Source: Asticcacaulis excentricus CB 48 (GTDB lineage: Bacteria > Pseudomonadota > Alphaproteobacteria > Caulobacterales > Caulobacteraceae). From it: a stretch of 64,000 nt of DNA. Of this stretch, positions 51,819 through 60,096 are shown in pieces (position 1 is the stretch's first letter; every line of letters starts with the position of its first letter). The translations under genes and the position numbers were made by a program. Location: contig NC_014816.1 in assembly GCF_000175215.2 (NCBI RefSeq), positions 1,051,001 through 1,115,000 on the forward strand. Reading direction: 5' to 3'. Under the pieces are notes generated by a model. It had not been told where the DNA came from. It did not search any database and saw only the letters and a list, made by a program, of their open reading frames with translations.

Positions 51819-52345
51819 CCAATCTCATCACCTTGATTGTCGATGACGACAAGGATCTGGCCGCGTCTTTGGCCCGATCCTTGGCCAGACGCGGCTTTAA
51901 GACTCACGTCGCCCACACGGCGGAGGAAGGGGTGACGCTGGCTGAGAACCTGAAACCCGCCTTCGCGCTGGTTGATCTCAAAATGCCGGGGGCGTCCGGC
52001 CTGGAATGCGTCAAAGGCTTGCATGCGCTCGATCCGGAGATGCGTATTGTTGTCCTGACCGGCTATGCCAGCATCAATACCGCGGTACAGGCCATAAAGC
52101 TGGGAGCCACCCATTATCTGGCCAAACCCGCCAATGCCGATGAGATCATTGCGGCGTTCGAACACGATGAACCCAGTACGGACGTGGCGCTGACCCCACG
52201 CCCGACCTCAATCAAAAACCTCGAATGGGAACGCATCCACGAGATGCTGGTGGAAACGGATTACAACATCTCGGCAACCGCCCGTCGCCTTGGGATGCAC
52301 AGGCGCACCCTGACGCGCAAACTGGCGAAACAGCCCATAAAGTAA
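51815..52345 (+). CDS. RegA/PrrA/ActR-type response regulator
   Basis: A 176-residue regulator starting with GTG at 51815. The receiver domain has phosphoacceptor D54 in ALVDLKMPG and conserved K in LAKPANADE. A Pro/Thr linker follows. The Fis-type HTH is ISATARRLGMHRRTLTRKLA, very close to RegA/ActR. In classical systems RegA binds degenerate GC-rich sites, whereas here every regulated-looking promoter has GGACA-N3-TGTCC, so whether this protein binds those sites is an open question. Coupled to the kinase. Confidence 0.92.
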   Translation: MTNLITLIVDDDKDLAASLARSLARRGFKTHVAHTAEEGVTLAENLKPAFALVDLKMPGASGLECVKGLHALDPEMRIVVLTGYASINTAVQAIKLGATHYLAKPANADEIIAAFEHDEPSTDVALTPRPTSIKNLEWERIHEMLVETDYNISATARRLGMHRRTLTRKLAKQPIK

Positions 52346-52356
52346 CCATAGGTGTA

Positions 52357-52369
52357 GGACATTTTGTCC
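52357..52369 (+). promoter_or_regulatory. GGACA-N3-TGTCC palindrome before the TonB receptor at 52447
   Basis: GGACA-TTT-TGTCC, perfect, followed by A. The 13-bp core is identical to the site at 38090. It begins 12 bp after the response regulator stop and ends 77 bp before the receptor's first start. Confidence 0.7.
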
Positions 52370-52446
52370 AACTGTCTGGGGTCAGGAACTCCGTTAAACG
52401 CCCTCTCAACTGTGCGCGACGGCTGGTCGCGTCGAGATTGGGGACT

Positions 52447-54768
52447 ATGGGCATGTTCATCACCAAAAGAAACGCACTTCTGGCCACGCTTCTGGCGGGC
52501 GCATCCGCGCTGCCCTTATGGGCCTACGCTGCCGAGACGGCCGAGGTGCCGGCTGAAGACAAGGTCGAGAACATCATTGTTGTGGGGCAAAAGAATACGC
52601 CCATTACCGTGAAACCCAGAGGCCTGTCTGTCTCTTTGGGGCGCGAAGAATTTGAAAAGGTCAACGCGCTCAACGTCGAAGACCTGATGAAGTACACGCC
52701 CAATTTCTTCGTTCGCAAGCGCTTTGCCGGTGACGACAATGCAGTGGTGGCGATGCGTGGCGCCAATACGGTGCAGAGCGCGCGCACCATTGTGCTGGTG
52801 GATGGTTTCCTCGTTTCCAACTTCCTCGGCAACCGGTTTGACTTCCCGCCGAAATGGAACGTGGTCGGGCCTTCGGAAATCCGTCAGTTCGATATCGTCT
52901 ATGGGCCCTATTCGGCGCGCTATAATGGTAATTCGATGGGCGGCGTGGTCTCGATCACGACCGATGAGCCCAAGGCCAGTGGCGGTTACGCCACCGTCCA
53001 GAAGATGATCATGCCGTTCAAGGAGTACGGTTTTGATGAGACGTTTGAGGGGTATAGCTTCGAAGGCGGCCTGACCTGGAAGCCGGAAGGTAGCCGTCTG
53101 GGCCTTCGCGCCTCCTATCGTCACTTCGAGAATGTAGGTCAGTCGATGACCTATAACCTGCTCTCGCGCGTTGCCACGCAACCGACTTCGGCCTCGGTAC
53201 AGGCGACCTATACCGATGTGACCGGGGCCTATGTCGATCCGCGCCTCGCCACGCCGGTGTTCGGGGCGCAATCTCCTGTTGATGTGGTGCAGGATCAGGC
53301 GCGTCTGCGGGCCAGCTATGATCTGGGGGCGGGCTGGAAGGCCGATGGTTTGCTCGTCTGGTGGAAGTCATCGCAGGACCTGACCGATGCCCGCACCTGG
53401 CTGACTGCGACGGCGACGGGCCTGCCTGTCTATCAGGGTCGTGTGAAGTTCAACGGGGTTTACTACAATGCCACTGGTATTACCCATTCGACGTCTGAGC
53501 GCACCGAATACCTTGCCGGGGGCCGTGTGAGCGGGCCCTGGGGTGGATGGGACGTGCGGGCCAACCTCTCGCGTTTCTGGATCGCCGAAAGCGATGGTCG
53601 GGCCTCGATTGATTTCCTGACCGGTTTGTCGTCGGGCGCAGGGCGTCAGACGCTTCAGGACACACCGGGCTGGTGGGCCTTTGACGCCTCCATGCGTCAG
53701 GCCTTTGGCGCCCACGACATCACCTTCGGCGTCAACCAGAACCTCTATAAGGCCGGACAAACCATCTATTCGGTCACAAACTGGCGCACAGCCGCCAATC
53801 CCACCTATAATTCCGGCACTTTCGGCAAGACCTCCGGGTTCGGTGTCTTCGTTGAAGACGAGATCAGCCTAAGCGACCGCACCGAACTGACGCTCGGCGT
53901 CAGAGCTGACCGCTGGCGCGCCTTCGATGGTGGTCTTGGCGGGCTCAACAGCGCCAACCAGAAGGTCGTCACCCGCTACGACACGCGCAGCCAGACCTCG
54001 GTAGATCCGAAGCTCTCATTACAAACCCGCGTCTCGGATACACTGAGCCTTCAATTGAGCCTTGGGACCGCTACGCGCTTTCCCACCGTGGGCGAGCTCT
54101 ATCAGGGCACGTTCGATCCGGTGGCTCAGATCATCCTGCCCGACAGCTTCGACCCCAATCTCAAAGCCGAAAAATCGAAAGACATCAGCCTGATTGCGCG
54201 CCGTAAGTTTGCGCGCTCGAACCTGACCCTGTCGGCCTTCGGTCAGGACATTGATGATGCCATCTTCTCCTTCCAGGGCATCAATCAGTACGGAAACACC
54301 GTTTCGAACTACAAGAACATCGCGCGCATGAAGCAGTATGGTGTGGAAGCGATCTATGAAGCCAAAGACTTCCTGATTACCGGACTTGACCTGAATGGAA
54401 GTGTCTCATGGATGGACGCAAAAACCGTTGAAAACCCAGCCAACCGCGCGGCCGAAGGCGTGCAGTTCCCCCGCATCCCGCGCTGGCGCTCCAACGGCAG
54501 CCTGACCTATGCCTTTACGGAAAGGCTGAAAGGCACAATGGGCTGGCGCTATGCCTCACGACCGAACTCTGACCTGTTCGGGCTGTCGCGGGGCCGGGCC
54601 TTTGGCTTCCAGAGTGAATACAACACCTATGATCTGAAGGTGAACTATGCGGTGACACCCCGGACGCAGGTGAGTGTGGGCATTGACAATGTCGCCAACT
54701 ATCAGGCCTACGTGTCTCACCCGCTGCCACAGCGCACCGTTCTCATCGAACTCAAGTATCGTCAGTAG
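52447..54768 (+). CDS. TonB-dependent receptor (third of the copper region), coupled to PepSY
   Basis: A 773-residue receptor. The signal peptide ends near WAYAAE, the TonB-box region reads ENIIVVGQKN, the plug contains DIVYGPYSARYNGNSMGG and the barrel ends in IELKYRQ. The start is 52447, or 52453, which is better spaced from GGGGA at 52440-52444. It is followed 9 bp later by a PepSY gene, the same pairing as 38161/40191. Ligand unknown; regulated with the two-component genes by the site at 52357. Confidence 0.88.
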   Translation: MGMFITKRNALLATLLAGASALPLWAYAAETAEVPAEDKVENIIVVGQKNTPITVKPRGLSVSLGREEFEKVNALNVEDLMKYTPNFFVRKRFAGDDNAVVAMRGANTVQSARTIVLVDGFLVSNFLGNRFDFPPKWNVVGPSEIRQFDIVYGPYSARYNGNSMGGVVSITTDEPKASGGYATVQKMIMPFKEYGFDETFEGYSFEGGLTWKPEGSRLGLRASYRHFENVGQSMTYNLLSRVATQPTSASVQATYTDVTGAYVDPRLATPVFGAQSPVDVVQDQARLRASYDLGAGWKADGLLVWWKSSQDLTDARTWLTATATGLPVYQGRVKFNGVYYNATGITHSTSERTEYLAGGRVSGPWGGWDVRANLSRFWIAESDGRASIDFLTGLSSGAGRQTLQDTPGWWAFDASMRQAFGAHDITFGVNQNLYKAGQTIYSVTNWRTAANPTYNSGTFGKTSGFGVFVEDEISLSDRTELTLGVRADRWRAFDGGLGGLNSANQKVVTRYDTRSQTSVDPKLSLQTRVSDTLSLQLSLGTATRFPTVGELYQGTFDPVAQIILPDSFDPNLKAEKSKDISLIARRKFARSNLTLSAFGQDIDDAIFSFQGINQYGNTVSNYKNIARMKQYGVEAIYEAKDFLITGLDLNGSVSWMDAKTVENPANRAAEGVQFPRIPRWRSNGSLTYAFTERLKGTMGWRYASRPNSDLFGLSRGRAFGFQSEYNTYDLKVNYAVTPRTQVSVGIDNVANYQAYVSHPLPQRTVLIELKYRQ

Positions 54769-54777
54769 AGGCTGTCC

Positions 54778-56175
54778 ATGTCCGGGGCCGTTGATGAGTC
54801 TCTGAACCGCGCCAGACGCCGACAGGCCCTGGTGCGGGCCGTCTGGCGATGGCACTTTTACGCGGGCCTGTTCTGCATCCCGTTCATCATCATATTGTCG
54901 ATCACTGGTTCTCTCTATCTGTTCAAACCCCAGATCGAAAGCGCCATAGACCGGCCATATGATGCTCTATCTTTTACCGGGCCGGTGAAATCCATCACCG
55001 AGCAGGTGTCGGCGGCCACGGCGGCCCATCCGGGGGCAAAACTGTCGGCGGTTGAGGTGCGACAAAACCCTCAGGACGCGACGCGGGTTGTGCTTACGGA
55101 GAACGGCGAAAAGCTGAGACTGTACGTTCACCCTCAGACCCTCGCCATCCTCAAGTCCGTTCCCGAAGAACAGCGCTTCATGGCGCAGGTGAAAAACATT
55201 CACGGGGAACTGCTGTCCGGAAAGGTCGGCGAGATTATCGTGGAACTGGCCGCCTGCTGGGCCATCGTCATGATCCTCACGGGGCTCTATCTGTGGTGGC
55301 CGCGTCAGGCCGCAGGCCTTGCGGGTGTCCTTTATCCGCGAACAAGTGGGAACAAGCGCTTGTTCTGGCGAGACCTTCACGCCATCACTGGGATCTATGT
55401 CTCATTCTTTGCCTTGTTTCTGTTGCTGTCAGGGCTTCCGTGGACCTCTGTTTGGGGCGACGCCTTCAAACAGGTGCGCGCCATCACCCATACGGCGGCG
55501 GTCAAACAGGACTGGAGTTCGGGGCGCGCCGCCGACCGCAGCACGGAGCGCGCGGAAACCGGCACTTCAGAGCACGCCGACCACGAGGCGGGCCAAGGCG
55601 AGCATGCTGGTCATAAAGCCCATGCGGTTGGTCCGGCCATGGTGTCACTTGATAGCATGTACGCCAGTGTAAGGGCGCTCGACCTCCCGGAACCCGTCAC
55701 GATCAATGCGCCGTCGAAGAAGGTCAAAGACTGGACCGCGCAATCCAATACGCAGAATCGCCCGCTCAGGGTGACTCTGAAGCTTGACCCCCAGTCCGGA
55801 CAGGTTTTAAGCCGCGAGACCTTTGCGCAAAAGCATCCTATTGATCAGGTCGTCGGATACATGATTGCGGCCCATGAAGGGCACCTGTTCGGCTGGCTAA
55901 ATCAGGCTCTGGGTGTGTTTACGGCCCTGTCTCTGATCACCCTGTGCGTCAGTAGCGTAATCATGTGGCTGAAACGTCGTCCGGCGGGTAAGCTCGGTGC
56001 GCCTGAACCGGCCGCGAGTACGCCCGCGGGGATTGGCCTAGGTACTCTGATCATCGCCTTAGGAGTTTTCCTGCCGGTTCTGGGCATCAGTCTGCTTGTC
56101 GTGGGCGCGCTTGAATTCCTGCTCCTGAGGCATTTGCCTGGCGTCAGGACTTGGCTCGGGCTCCGAGCGGCTTAG
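54778..56175 (+). CDS. PepSY-associated membrane protein with a His-rich insert
   Basis: A 465-residue four- to five-helix protein. Helices are at ~30-50, ~155-175, ~200-222, ~375-395 and ~420-450. PepSY domains lie between them. A low-complexity, histidine-rich insert sits at about 266-282 (EHADHEAGQGEHAGHKAHA), not seen in the other PepSY protein of the region, and suggests metal binding in the periplasm. WRWHFYAGLFC and LHAITGIYVSFF carry the likely haem histidines. It probably reduces the metal brought in by the receptor at 52447. Confidence 0.88.
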   Translation: MSGAVDESLNRARRRQALVRAVWRWHFYAGLFCIPFIIILSITGSLYLFKPQIESAIDRPYDALSFTGPVKSITEQVSAATAAHPGAKLSAVEVRQNPQDATRVVLTENGEKLRLYVHPQTLAILKSVPEEQRFMAQVKNIHGELLSGKVGEIIVELAACWAIVMILTGLYLWWPRQAAGLAGVLYPRTSGNKRLFWRDLHAITGIYVSFFALFLLLSGLPWTSVWGDAFKQVRAITHTAAVKQDWSSGRAADRSTERAETGTSEHADHEAGQGEHAGHKAHAVGPAMVSLDSMYASVRALDLPEPVTINAPSKKVKDWTAQSNTQNRPLRVTLKLDPQSGQVLSRETFAQKHPIDQVVGYMIAAHEGHLFGWLNQALGVFTALSLITLCVSSVIMWLKRRPAGKLGAPEPAASTPAGIGLGTLIIALGVFLPVLGISLLVVGALEFLLLRHLPGVRTWLGLRAA

Positions 56176-56216
56176 GAACCGGGTAATTGACCGATGCTGA
56201 GAAATCGGCGCCCGCT

Positions 56217-57572
56217 CTAGGGGACAATTGTCACGACAACGCGTTTGTAGCGCGTAAGCGCCGGTGTTCCTTTATCCGTCACCTTGAGAATAAAGTGTGC
56301 TGTCTCCGGACTGTTCACAACAGGCGCGTTGATATTTACGCGGTAAAGGTTTTCGGCACTCCCGATCGGAATAGGGTGTTTAAGGGTGCCGGCTTCGGGA
56401 TAGTTCATCCACAGGTAGCTGAGGCTGTCCCCGTCAGGGTCTGTGGTGCCCGCAGCGCTCAGCGAGAAGCCTGTTCCAGATTTGACGGTCAGCCTGTCGC
56501 TATGGCCGAGCGCGGGAACGGGTGGGTGGTTCGCCTCAGAATAGGATTTGGTTGTCCAGTCCATGCGGGCGGCGAAGTCAATTTGGAAGTCTTTGCGCCA
56601 ACGCCAGATCGTCGTGCGAAAGCCTCTGGCCAGTTTTTCGGAGGCTTTGACGTTGCGACCATAATCATTGGCACTGTAGGGTGCGACGCTATCCGTTGCG
56701 TTTGTCCAGATGGGGCGTGGTTCGGTTTCAACGGGAACACCGCCGGTAAAACCTGTCGGATCAATCGCCGAAAACTCGGGGGTATAAAGGGTGTAGCGCC
56801 CGCCCCAGCCGCCCCAGTCCGGTCGTTCCGGTGCGTTCAGTCCGTTCGAAATTAGGGACAGGAACGTTGGGGTGTCACCCTCAACACCATAGCCGACATC
56901 CGGATAAGCGGCCCCCAGGGGGCCATGACCTTGCTGTATGTTCTCAGCGATCCACGCATTGCTGATCTCTGAATTGTCAAATCCGGGTTCAACAGTGTTG
57001 ATCCCACCCCAGGTGGCATTACCGTACCCCCCCGGACTGACAATATAAAACAGGTCCGGAAAGGTCTTGCGTATCCATATACCGGTGTCGTCCTGATCGG
57101 AGATTGTGTAGACGCGCAACCTGCTTATCAGTCGCTTCACCTCTTCGGGCGTATGAGTAGCCTTAATCTTATAGAGGGCTTGCGCGAGCGTATTCGCACC
57201 GCCCCAGACGGCAACCCACAAAGGTCGTTTATCCTCTTTTTCAAGAGCCCGGATAATCCACTCAGAGCCCGCAGAGTCTTTTCCGCTTCCGACCCCGGTC
57301 ATCCCATAGACTGGGAGGCCCTCGGATACGAGGGCGTGCAGGGCGGCCGCTTTAGGGAAACCGGGCTCATGCTTTAAAAGGTTCGGTTGAACCTTGCTGT
57401 AGGCGTTTAAAATGGCATGTATGGAAGCAGGCGAGACCAGCGCTTTCTGGTGGACAGAAGTGGTCGCCACCAACCCTTCGATATCTATCTGGTTGGCGTA
57501 AAGGAGAAGCCTTACAATCGATTGAGAGTCGTCAGGGTCAGCTTCAATATCAGTCAGAGGGTATAACGCCAT
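56217..57572 (-). pseudogene. 5'-truncated DUF1593 (nucleoside hydrolase-like) gene
   Basis: The intact part encodes about 450 residues of a DUF1593 protein: LTDIEADPDDSQSIVRLLLY near the start, WGGANTLAQAL, YTISDQDDTG, then a C-terminal Ig/cadherin-like domain (AAGTTDPDGDSLSYLW). Relatives are exported and begin with a signal peptide and a longer first strand before TDIE. Here that region is replaced at about 57572 by DNA of an IS110 transposase read on the opposite strand. An open frame continues into the IS to 57662, but those residues are antisense. Probably non-functional or not exported. Confidence 0.8.
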
Positions 57573-58395
57573 CTGTATCGACGCGCGCAAGCTCCGCGCA
57601 CTTACCAAAACCATGCCTATCAAGACTGACCGCAATGACGCGAAGGCTATAGCAAGCTGCATGCGTGTAGGCTGGTACTCGGTCGTTCACGTTAAGAGCG
57701 ATGAAAGTCAGGAACTTCGTATGTTATTGGCCAACCGGCGGACGCTTCAGATTTAGCAGATCGATCTTGAGAACGAAATCCGCGGTACGCTCAAGGTCTT
57801 TGGCCTGAAGATCCTCGGTCGCGTCACGGCGGGGCCATTCGAAGGGAAGGTGCTCGATTTAGTCGAAGGCTTGCCGCGGATTGAAGCTATGGTACGTCCC
57901 ATGCTGATCGCCCGAGCGGCTTTGCGCGACCAATGTGCAGTTCTCCAGAAGATGCTGCTGGAAATCGTCCGGCGCAATGAGGTTTGCAAGCGGCTTATGA
58001 CCGTGCCGGGTGTCGGCGCTATTACCGCTATCACGTACTTCACGACCATAGATGATCCTGACCGCTTCAGTCGATCCCGTGATGTTGGGCCGCACCTGGG
58101 TCTTGTGCCGAAGAAGTATGCCTCTGGCGAAACGGACCGCAATAGTGGCATCTCCAAGAGCGGGGACGCAAACATGCGGACCGTTCTCTATCAGGCGGCG
58201 CTCGCGCTACTGACGCGTTCAATGAAGCATTCAGCGCTCCGAAGCTGGGGGCTGGCCGTGGCCAAGCGGCGCGGGCTGCGACGCGCAATCATCGCTGTCG
58301 CACGTAAACTCGCCATCGTCATGCACCGCATCTGGGCGGACGGGACTACTTTCCGCTTCTCGAAGGCAGATGACGTCGAGGTTACGGCCGCATGA
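57573..58395 (+). mobile_element. Decayed IS110-family transposase
   Basis: The plus strand encodes IS110 transposase from the middle to the end. KTDRNDAKAIA follows the junction, then VGWYSVVHVKS, then a TAG stop at 57754-57756 in the frame. The rest (57757-58395) continues in the same frame: LMTVPGVGAITAITYFTTID, HLGLVPKKYASGETDRNSGI, KHSALRSWG and RIWADGTTFRFS. The first ~70 residues, including the first acidic catalytic residue, are missing. So the element is dead: N-terminal deletion plus nonsense codon. It sits between the truncated DUF1593 gene and the ars operon. Confidence 0.92.
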
Positions 58396-58626
58396 CGTAG
58401 GTTGATCGGCTGATCTGGATTTAAAGTTTCGCCTGCTGGCGAAAGGATGTCCGCAAGGACCAGGTTGAAGAGATTGCGTTGTAATCTGTGTGCACCGAGC
58501 ACGCCGAATAGATGGCAACCTTCGACTGTCGGACCACCATCTGGAAGCAGCTTTGCGCTGACTTCGTAGACAAGAGCGAGCCTCGCGGGCTGAACCTTAA
58601 CCGGCATGACAGCGGGTTGACATAAT

Positions 58627-58658
58627 ATCCATATATCATGTAAGCATGATGTATGGAT
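58627..58658. promoter_or_regulatory. ArsR operator overlapping the arsR start codon
   Basis: ATCCATATATCATG (58627-58640) and CATGATGTATGGAT (58645-58658) match at 13 of 14 paired positions around a 4-bp centre. TTGACA (58617-58622) and TAAGCA (58641-58646) give a promoter with 18-bp spacing. The ATG of arsR (58653) lies inside the second arm, so the transcript is probably leaderless. Confidence 0.7.
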
Positions 58659-58985
58659 AAGAAGCGAACCCTTGAAGCTCTGGCTGCCCTCAGCCAGGAG
58701 ACTCGGCTGGACGCCTTCCGCCTGCTCATACAGGTGGGGGCCGAAGGCTTGCCTGCGGGGGAGATCGGTGACCGTTTAAGCGTCAAGCAGAACACGATGT
58801 CGGCCAACTTGTCGGTCCTTGCGCAAGCGGGGCTGATCCGCAGTGTACGGGAGGGGCGCAGCATCCGCTACTTCGCCGACTTCGACGGCATGCAAGGTTT
58901 GTTGAGCTATCTCCTGGAGAACTGCTGTGGGGGAGACCCCGAGCAATGCCAGCCGTTTATTGCCAAACTTGGCCGGTGCTGCTGA
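58653..58985 (+). CDS. arsR: Arsenic-responsive repressor ArsR
   Basis: A 110-residue winged-helix repressor. The recognition helix region reads SVKQNTMSANLSVLAQAGL. The arsenite-binding cysteines are near the end in ENCCGGDPEQC, the C-terminal layout known from the Acidithiobacillus/alphaproteobacterial ArsR group rather than the CVCDLC type of E. coli. It heads arsR-aqpS-arsC-arsH, with the aqpS start 3 bp after the stop. The operator at 58627-58658 implies autoregulation. Confidence 0.93.
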   Translation: MDKKRTLEALAALSQETRLDAFRLLIQVGAEGLPAGEIGDRLSVKQNTMSANLSVLAQAGLIRSVREGRSIRYFADFDGMQGLLSYLLENCCGGDPEQCQPFIAKLGRCC

Positions 58986-58987
58986 TT

Positions 58988-59680
58988 ATGGCCTCGCTGT
59001 CCCGAAACTTAGCGTCTGAAGCCTTGGGTACGGCGTTGCTACTGGCAATCGTCGTCGGGTCCGGCATCATGGGCGAGACATTGGCGGGCGGTAACGCCGC
59101 CATCGCCTTACTGGGCAATACACTGGCGACGGGGGCGGGCCTTGTCGTGCTGATTACGGTCTTCGGCCCTATATCGGGGGCGCACTTCAATCCCCTTGTC
59201 ACACTGGCCTTCGCCGCTCGCCGTGAGATCGGCGCGGCGCAGGCGCTGGGCTACATTGTGGCACAGGTGTCCGGTGCTGTGGCGGGTGTTCTCAGCGCGC
59301 ACGCCATGTTCGGACAGACGGTATGGCAGGTGTCGTATAAGCTTCGAGATGGCCCAGCACTGATCTTTGCGGAAGGTGTTGCCACGTTTGGGCTAATCGC
59401 AACGATCTTCGGTTGCCTACGCTTCCGGCCCGGCTTTATTCCGGTCGCCGTCGGTCTCTACATCACGTCAGCCTACTGGTTTACGGCATCGACCTCGTTT
59501 GCCAACCCGGCTGTCACACTGGCGCGCAGCCTGTCCGACTCCTTTGCGGGTATCGCGCCGCACTCCGTGCCGGGCTTCATCGTCGGTCAGTGCCTGGGTG
59601 CGCTGGCAGGCGTCGTTGTGTTCGGCTGGCTGCTGGATACCCCGCCGATCAACCCTCAATCCACCGAGGCCGAAACATGA
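58988..59680 (+). CDS. aqpS: Aquaglyceroporin AqpS (arsenite channel)
   Basis: A 230-residue MIP channel with six helices. The first pore motif is GAHFNPLV (NPL instead of NPA) and the second SFANPAVTLARSL. It replaces the usual ArsB/Acr3 pump: arsenite made by ArsC leaves down its gradient through the channel, as shown for Sinorhizobium meliloti AqpS in the same gene order. The start at 58988 is chosen because it begins the family domain; a longer frame would overlap arsR. It overlaps arsC (ATGA). Confidence 0.93.
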   Translation: MASLSRNLASEALGTALLLAIVVGSGIMGETLAGGNAAIALLGNTLATGAGLVVLITVFGPISGAHFNPLVTLAFAARREIGAAQALGYIVAQVSGAVAGVLSAHAMFGQTVWQVSYKLRDGPALIFAEGVATFGLIATIFGCLRFRPGFIPVAVGLYITSAYWFTASTSFANPAVTLARSLSDSFAGIAPHSVPGFIVGQCLGALAGVVVFGWLLDTPPINPQSTEAET

Positions 59681-60096
59681 CCGTCACCATCTACCACAAC
59701 CCTGACTGCGGTACGTCACGCAACGTTCTCGCTGTGATCGAGGCCGCCGGATATCAACCCGATGTCGTCGAGTATCTGCAAACAGGCTGGCATTCCGACC
59801 ACCTGTCTAAACTGCTGGCCGATGCAGGCCTGTCGCCACGTCAGGCCCTGCGGGAGACTAAGTCGCCGGCCAGAGACCTTGGGCTATTGGAGCCCGGTGT
59901 TAGCGATGATGTGATCTTCGAGGCGATGCTGACGACACCAATCCTGGTCAATCGGCCGATCGTGGTTACGCCAAAGGGCACAAGGCTTTGCCGCCCCTCC
60001 GAGTTCGTTCTGGACCTGCTGGAAAACTGGCCGGCAGGACCGTTCCAAAAGGAAGACGGAGAACTGATGATCGATGCGGAGGGCCAGCGTGTCTGA
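59677..60096 (+). CDS. arsC: Arsenate reductase ArsC (glutaredoxin-coupled)
   Basis: A 139-residue reductase of the E. coli R773 type. C11 in NPDCGTSRN is the catalytic cysteine and the anion-binding arginine is in LVNRPIVV. It reduces arsenate to arsenite using glutathione and glutaredoxin. It overlaps the aqpS stop and the start of arsH. Length is normal. Confidence 0.95.
   Translation: MTVTIYHNPDCGTSRNVLAVIEAAGYQPDVVEYLQTGWHSDHLSKLLADAGLSPRQALRETKSPARDLGLLEPGVSDDVIFEAMLTTPILVNRPIVVTPKGTRLCRPSEFVLDLLENWPAGPFQKEDGELMIDAEGQRV

Noticed and set aside
56222..56233. GGACA-AT-TGTCA as another copy of the cluster palindrome
   Set aside because: The spacer is 2 bp, the right half is TGTCA, and it lies inside the 3' end of the DUF1593 pseudogene rather than in a promoter.
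57573..57662. The N-terminal ~30 codons of the DUF1593 frame as a real signal peptide
   Set aside because: They are the antisense of IS110 transposase codons (KTDRNDAKAIA region) and do not have a typical signal peptide layout.
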